From assembly GCF_004339745.1 (NCBI RefSeq), contig NZ_SMGP01000001.1, positions 1,054,001-1,118,000 on the forward strand: DNA of 64,000 bases, read 5' to 3'. The DNA is from Paraburkholderia sp. BL9I2N2 (GTDB lineage Bacteria; Pseudomonadota; Gammaproteobacteria; Burkholderiales; Burkholderiaceae). This document shows positions 8,913 to 17,278 of the stretch, in pieces (positions within the stretch are counted from its first letter, which is position 1; each line of letters opens with the position of its first letter). Both the position numbers and the translations under genes were made by a program. The notes beneath the pieces are model-generated. The model was not told where the DNA came from. It did no database searches and was given only the letters and a program-made list of their open reading frames with translations.

Positions 8913-10163
8913 ATGGCACTCATCGTACATAAATACGGCGGCACCTCGATGGGCTCGGTCGAGCGCATCAAGAACGTCGCCAAGCGCGTCGCGAAATGGC
9001 ACAAGGCTGGCCACAAGATGGTCGTCGTGCCGTCGGCGATGTCCGGCGAAACCAACCGCTTGCTCGGTCTCGCGAAAGAAATCACGGGTCAGCCGAACCC
9101 GCGCGAACTCGACATGATCGCCGCCACGGGCGAGCAGGTCAGCTCGGGTTTGCTGGCTATCGCGCTGCAGGAAGCCGGGGTCGAAGCGGTCAGCTACGCC
9201 GGCTGGCAAGTGCCGGTCAAAACGGATAGCGCGTTCACGAAAGCGCGCATCAGCGAAATCGACGGCGAGCGCGTGCTGCGCGATCTCGACGCAGGCAAGG
9301 TGGTGGTGATCACCGGCTTCCAGGGCATCGATCCTGACGGCAATATCACTACGCTCGGCCGTGGCGGTTCGGATACGTCGGCGGTCGCGGTCGCGGCTGC
9401 GTTGAAAGCCGATGAGTGCCTGATTTACACGGACGTCGACGGGGTCTACACGACCGACCCGCGCGTGGTCGAAGAAGCGCGCCGGCTCGATCGCGTGACG
9501 TTCGAAGAAATGCTGGAAATGGCAAGCCTGGGTTCGAAGGTGCTGCAGATCCGCTCGGTGGAATTCGCCGGCAAATATCAGGTGAAGACACGTGTGTTGT
9601 CGAGCTTGACCGATCCGCTGATACCGCTCGACGCTGAAATGAAGTCGGGCACCCTGATTACTTTTGAAGAAGACGAGACCATGGAAAAAGCAGTCATCTC
9701 GGGCATCGCGTTTCAGCGCGACGAAGCTCGCATTGCCGTGATGGGTGTGCCCGACAAGCCGGGCATCGCGTATCAGATTCTCGGTCCGGTGGCGGACGCG
9801 AATATCGACGTCGACATGATCATCCAGAACCAGAGCGTGGAAGGCAAAACGGCGTTCACGTTTACGGTTGGCCGCGGCGATTATCAGCGCGCCATGGACA
9901 TCCTCACGACCCAGGTGAAGGGCCACGTGCAGGCCGAGCAGGTGCTGGGCGATCCGAAGGTGTCGAAGGTCTCGGTGGTCGGCGTCGGCATGCGTTCGCA
10001 CGTCGGTATCGCGAGCACGATGTTCCGCACACTGTCGGAAGAGGGCATCAACATTCAGATGATCTCGACCTCCGAAATCAAGATCTCGGTGCTGATCGAC
10101 GAGAAGTACATGGAGCTCGCCGTGCGCGCGCTGCATAAAGCGTTCGAACTGGATCAAGCGTAA
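8913..10163 (+). CDS. lysC: Aspartate kinase
   Basis: This 416-residue aspartokinase phosphorylates aspartate to aspartyl-4-phosphate, the first step towards lysine, threonine, methionine and diaminopimelate. The kinase domain starts with KYGGTSMGS (Lys7) and contains GRGGSDTSAVAVA. The C-terminal third carries tandem ACT domains (around AVISGIAFQRDEARI and VSKVSVVGVGMRSHVG), which give feedback inhibition in this family. The ATG at 8913 gives the standard MALIVHKYGG start. The gene is monocistronic here, ahead of the tRNA-Ser gene. It feeds the dapC, dapD and dapE genes found at 52-56 kb. Confidence 0.97.
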   Translation: MALIVHKYGGTSMGSVERIKNVAKRVAKWHKAGHKMVVVPSAMSGETNRLLGLAKEITGQPNPRELDMIAATGEQVSSGLLAIALQEAGVEAVSYAGWQVPVKTDSAFTKARISEIDGERVLRDLDAGKVVVITGFQGIDPDGNITTLGRGGSDTSAVAVAAALKADECLIYTDVDGVYTTDPRVVEEARRLDRVTFEEMLEMASLGSKVLQIRSVEFAGKYQVKTRVLSSLTDPLIPLDAEMKSGTLITFEEDETMEKAVISGIAFQRDEARIAVMGVPDKPGIAYQILGPVADANIDVDMIIQNQSVEGKTAFTFTVGRGDYQRAMDILTTQVKGHVQAEQVLGDPKVSKVSVVGVGMRSHVGIASTMFRTLSEEGINIQMISTSEIKISVLIDEKYMELAVRALHKAFELDQA

Positions 10164-10273
10164 TTTGCTTCGAACAACGGGGTGGACAAGAGCGCTCCGT
10201 TTGTTTTGCGCGGCCGAGGTGAATAAATTGCGTCGCCGGTGACGAAACTGGCACAAAAAATGTTCGCGAGACA

Positions 10274-10302
10274 TTGACCTTCGCGGTTCGGCCCGCTATT
10301 AT
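10274..10302 (+). promoter_or_regulatory. Sigma-70 promoter of tRNA-Ser
   Basis: TTGACC (10274-10279), a 17-nt spacer and TATTAT (10297-10302) form a strong sigma-70-type promoter. The tRNA begins 43 nt after the -10, consistent with a short 5' leader. Confidence 0.75.
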
Positions 10303-10344
10303 CTTGGCTTCGTCGCGCTGACTCCCTGCGCGACCGAAAGTTTG

Positions 10345-10438
10345 GGAGACGTGGCCGAGAGGTCGAAGGCACTCCCCTGCTAAGGGAGCATCTGGGCCAA
10401 AACCTGGATCGAGGGTTCGAATCCCTCCGTCTCCGCCA
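10345..10438 (+). tRNA. tRNA-Ser (GCT anticodon)
   Basis: The 7-bp acceptor stem GGAGACG pairs with CGTCTCC, with an encoded GCCA 3' end at 10435-10438. The anticodon stem CTCCC/GGGAG encloses a loop whose central bases GCT (10379-10381) decode AGC and AGU. The long variable arm (CATCTGGGCC…) is typical of serine tRNA, and the T-loop GTTCGAATC is canonical. A promoter lies upstream and a terminator downstream, so it is a single transcription unit. The accessory segment starts right after it. Confidence 0.97.
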
Positions 10439-10452
10439 GTGATGGTGGCAAA

Positions 10453-10489
10453 CCCCGCAGAGTCTAGGCTCTGCGGGGTTTTGTTTTTT
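10453..10489 (+). terminator. Intrinsic terminator of tRNA-Ser
   Basis: A perfect 10-bp stem, CCCCGCAGAG (10453-10462) and CTCTGCGGGG (10469-10478), has a 6-nt loop and is followed by a T-rich run (10479-10489). Confidence 0.9.
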
Positions 10490-10597
10490 GGGCGTTGCAG
10501 TTCGAGTGGATTGGTACAGTGACGGCCTGCTGTCGCTCAATCTCATTCGTGACCGTATGTGCAATCACGCACGCAATTCGGTCCTCCAGGTTAACGT

Positions 10598-11509
10598 TTA
10601 GCTCAGCTTGTAAATCCGAACTGCCGTGTCATGGAGCAGTCTTCGCTGTTCCGAAACACTGAACTCTGCAATCACCTCGAAGTACGCGCGATAAAGCTGT
10701 TCGAAACTGCAAGCCAGCTTGCTGATCGGCATATGACTCGCAAACATGCAGCGTTCGGGCCCAAAAACCTCGATGGCTTGCAGTATCCAAGGGCGAACCT
10801 GAGCGACTGTCCAATGAATGCCGAAGATGCATTCCAGCCCAAAAATTTTGACAGCCACATTGGGACACGCGCCGACCAACGTCATTCCACGTCGCCACGC
10901 CGCCTGGCCTTCGCTAGTCAGATCGAGCGGCCAGCCCAGCACAGGCAGCACGAACTGAATGTCTGGAAACGCAGTCGCGAGCGATGCGAGTTCGGGAAGC
11001 TGCGGGGCGAATATCTCGATTTCGCAGATCAGATTGCGCCCGCGCAGCGAAGCGAGTCCGCGTCGCCATGCCGCGTCCGACGTGAGGCCCGGCGCCGTTG
11101 CATAGCGAAGCAGCGGGTTCGCCGGGTGCCAACCCAGATGCTGGCGAACGCAACGGATCCGATTTGCTGATGCATACGCGTCCAGCGTGCCCGGCAGATC
11201 GGGATTCGAAAAATCGACCAAAGCGATGATGCCGTCCGGGCGTCCTGTTGTGTTCGCAAGGTCCTGCGCCCAGCGTGTTTCGCCCACCGGATCGGTCGAA
11301 ATGAACTCGGCCCAGACTGTGCCGACGACATTCAACGCGCTCGTGTCGCGCGCGTAGTCGTCGGGTAAGTAGATGCGGGGGAGCGCACTGTAGTCGCCGA
11401 CGAGGGCTTCGAAGCCTTCGCTGCGCGTCGCGAACACGGGGTAATGGAAGCGCCCAGCGTCGTAGAAGTGTTGGTGACAATCAAGGATCGGCAGGGCGGC
11501 GCAGTCCAT
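10598..11509 (-). CDS. Amidohydrolase-family TIM-barrel protein (COG3618-like)
   Basis: A 303-residue protein resembling the amidohydrolase-related 2-pyrone-4,6-dicarboxylate or lactone hydrolase group. Visible marks are the N-terminal metal-type motif DCHQHFYD (about residues 10-17), RQHLGWHP in the middle, and a C-terminal stretch AIEVFGPERCMFASHMPISK. In typical members a His lies in the FVLxHxG strand and an Asn or Asp follows the MFxS strand; here these read FVLPVLGWP and MFASHMP, so metal binding or chemistry may differ. The substrate is unknown. The gene sits alone after tRNA-Ser, has less GC-biased codons than the flanking core genes and is probably acquired (inference). Confidence 0.7.
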   Translation of the reverse strand: MDCAALPILDCHQHFYDAGRFHYPVFATRSEGFEALVGDYSALPRIYLPDDYARDTSALNVVGTVWAEFISTDPVGETRWAQDLANTTGRPDGIIALVDFSNPDLPGTLDAYASANRIRCVRQHLGWHPANPLLRYATAPGLTSDAAWRRGLASLRGRNLICEIEIFAPQLPELASLATAFPDIQFVLPVLGWPLDLTSEGQAAWRRGMTLVGACPNVAVKIFGLECIFGIHWTVAQVRPWILQAIEVFGPERCMFASHMPISKLACSFEQLYRAYFEVIAEFSVSEQRRLLHDTAVRIYKLS

Positions 11510-11787
11510 CGTCCAGGTCTCCGTACGCGAGAGCCAGCACTGAAGCGCAGTGCTTGTCCGGCGAGGTTAGCACGAGTCGGTTCGGCGTCCTGTGAGGAGG
11601 CAGATGGCAGGTTGTCGTCGCCTTGCTGTCGGCGTGTTGAGAAGCTGCGAACGTTGTCTGAATGGCTGGCTTCGCCGGACCACTGAGCGTGGGTTAACTG
11701 GAACCCGCGAAGTCCCACGGCGTGCTCTGGCGGCCGATTTCGTGCGCGGGTCTGCCGTTCGTCAATCGCCGCTGCAAGCCGCACGCG
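11510..11787. other. Non-coding gap upstream of the amidohydrolase
   Basis: About 280 nt between the amidohydrolase start and the C-terminal end of the decayed porin. I see no recognisable gene; it may hold the amidohydrolase promoter. Confidence 0.4.
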
Positions 11788-12120
11788 AAATGCGTGCTGC
11801 GGTCCCACCATCCCAACAAACTGCGATGGCCCCGACGACGGCGACGTCGTATTCTGCGAGTCGCCCACCACCGCCACCGCATCGGTAATGATCGTGGCGC
11901 TGCCCGCCGCGATCAGCGTCTTGCCGCGTGCGAGCTGTTACGCCTTCAGCGCGTACACCGTAGTGGGCGTAGAGCGGTTGTAGGTCTGCTCCAGTGATAT
12001 CTAGTGATAGCGCGCCGGATCGCTCATGCTGTTTGCCTTGCTCGCGCACGTGCTGCTGTACCCGGCGCCGACTATCACAGCGGGCGTGATGCGATATGTC
12101 GAAATCACGCCGCACGTGTT
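11788..12120 (-). pseudogene. Decayed 3' end of a Gram-negative outer-membrane porin gene
   Basis: Read on the minus strand, this stretch encodes the C-terminal strands of a Burkholderia-type trimeric porin: YRITPAVIVGAGYS, then SDPARYH, ISLEQTYNRS, TTVYALKA, VGDSQNT and a final QFVGMVG-PQHAF ending in the Phe typical of outer-membrane proteins. Two in-frame stops interrupt it: a TAG at about 12001-12003, where porins have Gln (RYHQ), and a TAA at about 11938-11940, where they have Tyr (ALxAYQ). The usual stop after the last Phe is also lost. Only about 110 codons remain; the N-terminal two thirds are gone. It was found by reading through stops and comparing with remembered porin sequence, not by a search. 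Confidence 0.8.
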
Positions 12121-12770
12121 GAACACGGTTCCCTGGCGAACAGCGAGCTATCGGCATTCGATGTCAGTCATCGTATCACTGGTATGCTTGCGGAACTAGA
12201 AAAAACATTCGATTTGTTTGGATTTTCGCAGAATTTCCAATGATGCCGGGAGATTCAACATTAGGAGCCGATTAGAGATCGGACGACCGGCCACGTTTGA
12301 ATTTTCGCAGATATATTCTTTCGAACAACAAATGTTCGTTTCGCATGCGCGACACAAATGGCGGATGGCTGCGTGAGTCCGCTGTGGCGGCGGCGTGCTA
12401 TGCCTTAAACGAGCTTCGCCGTATGAGCCGGATCGACTGGGGCTTCGAAGCAGGTCGCATTCGATACAACCCAAATCGCGCGAGAGCGTTTCTGCGCCGA
12501 GGCAGGGCAGACGCATGAAGAAATAATGCTTCGACATCCTACGGATATTGTCCGCGCTGGAAATGACAAATGCCATGCGTGCCTGGCTGCGCATATCGCC
12601 GTCGGCCGAATGCCCCGCTGCATGACGTGCGGCGAGCAGAGCCGCCTTGCATTGCGCCGCGCTCTGATTACAACGCCACCGCTTCTTCACCAAAACCATG
12701 TCCAATGTAACGAGACGTAACCGGCCGGCCACGCACGCGATGTTATGCATCAGTTATTACAAACTTGAAA
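12121..12770. other. Unrecognised accessory sequence with lower GC
   Basis: Roughly 650 nt that is visibly richer in A and T than the surrounding core genes. A minus-strand frame of 184 codons (12196-12750) is open, but it has no recognisable motif and does not have the composition of a real protein here. No terminal inverted repeats, transposase motif or second copy of the tRNA-Ser 3' end was seen. It is best regarded as degraded accessory DNA next to the porin remnant. Confidence 0.45.
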
Positions 12771-12832
12771 TACGCGCAGCGGCGCCTTGCGCTATATTTC
12801 CGCCAACAACACATTCTTCCAAAGGGTGATCG

Positions 12833-13180
12833 ATGAAGTCCGCTCGTCTTGTTCCACTTTTGATCGGGGTTTTCGCGCTGGGTGCGTCGGGTGCCGCAAT
12901 GGCCGGCGGTCTCAGTGTTGGTGTCAACATCGGCATTCCCGCGCCGGTCTACGTCGCGCCGGCACCGGTTTATGCACCGCCGCCTCCGCCCCCGCCGCCG
13001 GTCGTCTATCAACCGGCACCCGTGTACTACGGCGGCCCGGCGATCGTGGTCGGCTGGCATGGCGACCGCTACTGGGACGGACGCCGCTACTGGGCGCGCG
13101 ATGACTGGTATCGTCATCATCCCCCGGGCCATTACAACTACGGTCACGACCACTACGACAATCATCGCGGCTGGCACTAA
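12833..13180 (+). CDS. Small exported PXPV-repeat protein, proline- and histidine-rich
   Basis: A 115-residue protein with a clear signal peptide (about 24 residues, ending GAAMA). The mature part opens with PAPVYVAPAPVY, a run of eight prolines, then VVYQPAPVYY, the PXPV-type repeat seen in many small Burkholderia proteins. The C-terminus is rich in His, Tyr, Trp and Asp (WHGDRYWDG, HHPPGHYNYG, HDHYDNHRGWH) and could bind metal, but no function is established. AAAGGGTGATCG precedes the ATG. A strong bidirectional terminator separates it from the convergent fabI. Confidence 0.8.
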   Translation: MKSARLVPLLIGVFALGASGAAMAGGLSVGVNIGIPAPVYVAPAPVYAPPPPPPPPVVYQPAPVYYGGPAIVVGWHGDRYWDGRRYWARDDWYRHHPPGHYNYGHDHYDNHRGWH

Positions 13181-13220
13181 GCATCCAGACCCGCGGTTGA
13201 TCGAATCGCGGCGTCAAAGA

Positions 13221-13250
13221 AAAACCGCCTGAAAAAGGCGGTTTTTTTGT
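13221..13250. terminator. Bidirectional intrinsic terminator between the PXPV gene and fabI
   Basis: The stem ACCGCCT/AGGCGGT (13224-13230 with 13236-13242) has a GAAAA loop, an A-run on its left and a T-run on its right, so it can end transcription from both convergent genes. Confidence 0.85.
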
Positions 13251-13325
13251 TGGGCTTCTGCAACAAGCCAGCAAAATGCAGTGGCGTACACAAAGCGCTA
13301 CGCGCTCACGCGCAAGGCGTGTTGT

Positions 13326-14117
13326 TCAATCCGCCGCGGCAGCCATGCCACCCACCACCGCGCTAAAGCCGCTATCGACGTGCACGATTTCCGCCGTCAC
13401 GCCGGCCGCCAGATCCGACAGCAGGAACGCCGCCGTATTGCCGACCTGTTCGATCGTCACGTTGCGCTTGAGCGGCGCGTTCTGTTCGACGAACTCGAGA
13501 ATTTTGCCGAAGCCCTTGATGCCGCTCGCGGCCAGCGTCCTGATCGGGCCCGCCGAAATACCGTTGACGCGCACGCCTTTTGCGCCGAGCGAGACCGCCA
13601 GATAACGCACGCTGGCTTCGAGTGAAGCTTTGGCGAGACCCATGGTGTTGTAGTTCGGAATCGCGCGCTCGGCGCCCAGGTAGCTCAGCGTGAGCAGCGA
13701 CGCGTCCGGCGTGAACATGGATTGCGCGGCTTTGGCGAGCGCCGGGAAGCTGTACGCGGAGATGTCGTGCGCGATGCGAAAATTTTCGCGCGTCATGCCG
13801 TCGAGAAAATCGCCGGCAATCGCTTCGCGCGGCGCAAAGCCGATCGAATGAACGAGACCGTCGAGGCCGTCCCAGCGTTGCTTGAGCGAGACGAAGAGGG
13901 CGTCGATCTGCGCGTCGTCGGCGACGTCGCAGGGGAACACCAGGTCGCTGCCGAACTCGTTGGCGAACTCGGTGATGCGATCCTTGAAGCGCTCGCCGAC
14001 ATAGGTGAACGCCAGCTCGGCGCCTTCGCGCTTGCAGGCTTGCGCGATGCCGTAGGCAATCGAACGGTTCGACAGCAGGCCAGTCAGCAGGATACGTTTA
14101 CCAGCGAGGAAGCCCAT
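13326..14117 (-). CDS. fabI: Enoyl-[acyl-carrier-protein] reductase (NADH)
   Basis: This 263-residue short-chain dehydrogenase family enzyme reduces trans-2-enoyl-ACP in the last step of each fatty acid elongation cycle; it is the usual triclosan target. The N-terminal [19 protein letters not shown] carries the nucleotide-binding region. The catalytic Tyr-x6-Lys is in YNTMGLAK, with SYLGAERA just before it. The ATG at 14117 is preceded by AGGAG at good spacing; an upstream extension of 11 codons is unlikely. It is divergent from yejA, with about 125 nt between them that must carry both promoters. Confidence 0.96.
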   Translation of the reverse strand: MGFLAGKRILLTGLLSNRSIAYGIAQACKREGAELAFTYVGERFKDRITEFANEFGSDLVFPCDVADDAQIDALFVSLKQRWDGLDGLVHSIGFAPREAIAGDFLDGMTRENFRIAHDISAYSFPALAKAAQSMFTPDASLLTLSYLGAERAIPNYNTMGLAKASLEASVRYLAVSLGAKGVRVNGISAGPIRTLAASGIKGFGKILEFVEQNAPLKRNVTIEQVGNTAAFLLSDLAAGVTAEIVHVDSGFSAVVGGMAAAAD

Positions 14118-14243
14118 GAAATCTCCTGATCGGATCGGCGCGCCGCGCACGTCGACAATGTGAGCAACGGACGTGCGGATCGCGCGGGTTTATTGGGTAG
14201 AATTCTCTCACACTGCAATTGCCCATTGACCAACAAGGCCCCC

Positions 14244-16205
14244 ATGACAACTGGCTCGCGACGGGTTCCAACGCCTCGTGCACTCCGGTGCAGCGCGATT
14301 CACAGACCCTTGCGTGCCGGCCTCGCGATTGCGCCGCGTTCATGGCGCTCTGCTTGCACAGCGCTGATGTGCGGCGCGCTGGCCGTGGCTGGTCTTCTCG
14401 TGGCGCCGCGGGCGCACGCGGTCTATGCGATCGCGCAATACGGTGAGCCGAAATATCCGGCGGATTTCAAGCACTTCGACTACGTCAATCCGGACGCGCC
14501 GAAGGGCGGCACGCTGGTGCTGGCCAATCCGAGCCGCCTCACCAGCTTCGACAAATTCAATCCCTTCACACTGCGCGGCAATACGGCGCCGGGTGTGGAC
14601 CTGATGTTCGAAAGCCTTACCACCGGCAGCAGCGACGAAGTGGCATCCGCTTACGGGCTGCTCGCCGACGACATCAACATCGCGCCGGATGGCCTGTCGG
14701 TGACCTTCCACATCAATCCGCGCGCACGGTTTTCGAACGGCGATCCGGTCACCGCCGACGACGTCAAGTTCTCGCTCGACACGCTAAAAAGCCCGCAGGC
14801 CGCGCCGCAATTCGCCTCGATCTTCGGTGAGATCACGCGCGCAGTGGTGATCGATCCGCATACGATCCGCTTCGAGTTTCACCAGCGCAATCGCGAGCTG
14901 CCGTTGCTTGCGGGCGGCATACCGGTGTTCTCGCGCAAGTGGGGAATGAAACCGGACGGCAGCCGCATTCCGTTCGACCAGCTCGCGTTCGAAAAGCCGA
15001 TCGGCAGCGGACCTTATCTGATCGAGCAATACGACAACGGCCGCACGATTACGTACCGGCGCGACCCGAATTACTGGGGCGCGGCGCTGCCGGTGCGCGT
15101 CGGCATGTATAACTTCGATCGCGTCGTCTACAAGCTGTATTCGGATAGCACGGCGCGGCTGGAGGCGTTCAAGGCCGGCGAGTACGACGCCCTGGTCGAA
15201 TACGTCGCGCGCAACTGGGTGCGGCGTGATGTCGGCAAGAAATTCGATAGCGGTGAGCTGATCAAGCAGGTGTTTGCGCAACATAACGGCACCGGCATGC
15301 AGGGCTTCATGCTGAACACGCGGCGGCCGTTGTTTCAGGACGTGCGCGTGCGCAAGGCGCTGGATCTTGCGCTCGACTTTCAGTGGCTCAATCGCCAGTT
15401 GTTCTTCAATCAGTACACGCGTATCGACAGTTTCTTCGCCAACACCGATTTGCAGGCGAAGGGTCTGCCTTCGCCTGGTGAGTTGGCCCTGCTCGAGCCG
15501 TGGCGCGCGAAGCTCGACCCGGCCGTGTTCGGTCCGCCGCCGAAACAGCCGGATACCGATCCTCCCGGCTCGCTGCGCGCCAACCTGCTGGAGGCGCGCG
15601 CGCTCTTGCAGGAGGCCGGCTGGACTTACCGCGACGGCGCCTTGCGCAACGCCAAGGGCGAGCCGTTCCGCTTCGAGATTCTCGACGACTCCGGCTCGTC
15701 CGCGCAGATGGAGCCGATCGTCGCGACCTTCATCCGCAATCTGCAGAAGCTGGGCATCCAGGCCACGTTTCGCGTGTCGGATTTCGCGGTCTATCAGAAG
15801 CGGCTAGACGCATTCGATTTCGACACCACCACCATCCGCATGCCGGACGTGCAGGTGCCCGGCTCCGAGCAGATCGAGCGATTCGGCAGCAAGGCCGCCG
15901 ATACGCAGGGTTCCGATAACATGATCGGGCTGAAGTCGCCGGTAGTGGATGCGATCCTGAACGCGCTCGTGCATGCGCAGACGCGCGAGCAACTGGTCGA
16001 CGCCACGCACGCGCTCGACCGTGTGTTGATGCATGGCTACTATGTCGTGCCGCACTGGTACAGCGCGACGCATCGGGTGGCGTTCAAGCGCGGCCTTGCA
16101 TGGCCGAAAACGCTGCCCCTGTACTATTCGGCGGAAGGCTGGATCACGTCGATGTGGTGGTTCGCGCAGCCACAGTCGCAAGCGCAGCCGCAAGCGCAAC
16201 CTTAA
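14244..16205 (+). CDS. yejA: ABC transporter substrate-binding protein YejA
   Basis: A 653-residue periplasmic binding protein of the family 5 (oligopeptide) type, most like YejA of the microcin C and peptide importer. A long N-terminal region with Arg-rich start and hydrophobic core ends at APRAHA, a likely signal-peptidase I site near residue 57. Family features include FDKFNPFTLRG, FESLTTGSSDE, GPYLIEQYDNGRTI and YRRDPNYWG. It captures peptides for YejB, YejE and YejF, which follow at once. The ATG at 14244 has AAGG upstream; TAGAAT at 14198-14203 is a possible -10, but no good -35 matches it. Confidence 0.92.
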   Translation: MTTGSRRVPTPRALRCSAIHRPLRAGLAIAPRSWRSACTALMCGALAVAGLLVAPRAHAVYAIAQYGEPKYPADFKHFDYVNPDAPKGGTLVLANPSRLTSFDKFNPFTLRGNTAPGVDLMFESLTTGSSDEVASAYGLLADDINIAPDGLSVTFHINPRARFSNGDPVTADDVKFSLDTLKSPQAAPQFASIFGEITRAVVIDPHTIRFEFHQRNRELPLLAGGIPVFSRKWGMKPDGSRIPFDQLAFEKPIGSGPYLIEQYDNGRTITYRRDPNYWGAALPVRVGMYNFDRVVYKLYSDSTARLEAFKAGEYDALVEYVARNWVRRDVGKKFDSGELIKQVFAQHNGTGMQGFMLNTRRPLFQDVRVRKALDLALDFQWLNRQLFFNQYTRIDSFFANTDLQAKGLPSPGELALLEPWRAKLDPAVFGPPPKQPDTDPPGSLRANLLEARALLQEAGWTYRDGALRNAKGEPFRFEILDDSGSSAQMEPIVATFIRNLQKLGIQATFRVSDFAVYQKRLDAFDFDTTTIRMPDVQVPGSEQIERFGSKAADTQGSDNMIGLKSPVVDAILNALVHAQTREQLVDATHALDRVLMHGYYVVPHWYSATHRVAFKRGLAWPKTLPLYYSAEGWITSMWWFAQPQSQAQPQAQP

Positions 16206-16240
16206 CCGCGCTAACGCGTCATTCATTCGGAAACGCCGCC

Positions 16241-17278
16241 ATGTGGAGTTACATCCTCAAACGCCTGCTGCTGATGATCCCGACTTTGCTCGGCGTGCTG
16301 ACGCTGACCTTCGCCGTGATCCAGTTCGTTCCCGGTGGCCCGGTCGAGCAGATGCAGCACGAGTTGCGCAAAGGCGCCGAGAACGGCGCGCCGTTCGGTC
16401 TGCGCGCGCATACCGGTGTCGACGCGCAGCAGATCGCGCAACTCAAGGCGCTATACGGCTTCGACAAACCGCCGCTCGAACGCTACGTGCTGATGCTCAA
16501 GCGCTTCTCGACGTTCGATCTCGGTCAGAGCTACTTCCGCCATCAAAGCGTGTGGTCGCTGATCGTCTCCAAGCTGCCGGTGTCGATCAGCATCGGCTTA
16601 TGGACATTCTTTCTGACGTATCTGATATCGGTGCCGCTCGGCATTGCGAAGGCGATACGCAACGGTTCGCGCTTCGATGTCGCGACGAGCCTCGTGGTGC
16701 TGGTCGGCTACGCGATTCCGGGCTTCGTGCTGGGTGTTTTGCTGCTCGTGCTGTTCGGCGGCGGTACGTTCCTGCAACTGTTCCCGCTGCGCAATCTCAC
16801 TTCGGACAACTGGGCGCAACTAAGTGTCGTAGGCAAGATTCTCGACTATCTGTGGCATATCGCGTTGCCGATCACGGCCTCGGTCGTGGGCAGTTTCGCG
16901 GTCGTCACCATGTTGACGAAAAATGCTTTTCTCGATGAGATCCGCAAGCAATACGTGCTCACCGCGCGCGCCAAAGGGTTGTCCGAAAAGCGCGTGCTGT
17001 GGAAGCACGTGTTCCGCAATGCGCTGTTGCCGCTGATCGTTGGTTTTCCGGCCGCGTTTATCGGCGCGTTCTTTACCGGCAGTCTGCTGATCGAGACGCT
17101 GTTTTCGCTCGATGGCCTTGGGCTGCTCTCTTACGAATCGGTGGTGCGGCGCGATTATCCGGTCGTGCTCGGCACGCTGTATCTGTTCACGCTGATCGGG
17201 CTCGCGACCAAGCTGATCTCCGATCTTTGCTACGTGTGGGTCGATCCCCGCATCCAATTCGAACAACTGGAGCGCTGA
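16241..17278 (+). CDS. yejB: ABC transporter permease YejB
   Basis: A 345-residue inner-membrane permease with about six transmembrane helices, beginning MWSYILKRLLLMIPTLLGVL, the usual start of DppB/YejB-type permeases. The EAA loop appears as RAKGLSEKRVLWKHVFRNAL near the C-terminus. The insertion RKGAENGAPFGLRAHTGVDA is characteristic of YejB against DppB. It pairs with YejE to form the peptide channel. It lies 35 nt after yejA, and its TGA overlaps the yejE ATG. Confidence 0.93.
   Translation: MWSYILKRLLLMIPTLLGVLTLTFAVIQFVPGGPVEQMQHELRKGAENGAPFGLRAHTGVDAQQIAQLKALYGFDKPPLERYVLMLKRFSTFDLGQSYFRHQSVWSLIVSKLPVSISIGLWTFFLTYLISVPLGIAKAIRNGSRFDVATSLVVLVGYAIPGFVLGVLLLVLFGGGTFLQLFPLRNLTSDNWAQLSVVGKILDYLWHIALPITASVVGSFAVVTMLTKNAFLDEIRKQYVLTARAKGLSEKRVLWKHVFRNALLPLIVGFPAAFIGAFFTGSLLIETLFSLDGLGLLSYESVVRRDYPVVLGTLYLFTLIGLATKLISDLCYVWVDPRIQFEQLER

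Noticed and set aside
8832..10274. A 480-codon minus-strand frame opposite lysC
   Set aside because: It is antisense to an intact aspartokinase and has an Arg/His-rich, motif-free translation.
12196..12750. A 184-codon minus-strand frame as a possible accessory gene
   Set aside because: No motif, no good Shine-Dalgarno, and a Cys/Arg/Ser composition unlike a real protein. Described as unrecognised accessory sequence instead.
10439..13300. A duplicate of the tRNA-Ser 3' end as an attachment site
   Set aside because: I looked for another copy of the T-arm and acceptor bases in this region and did not find one.
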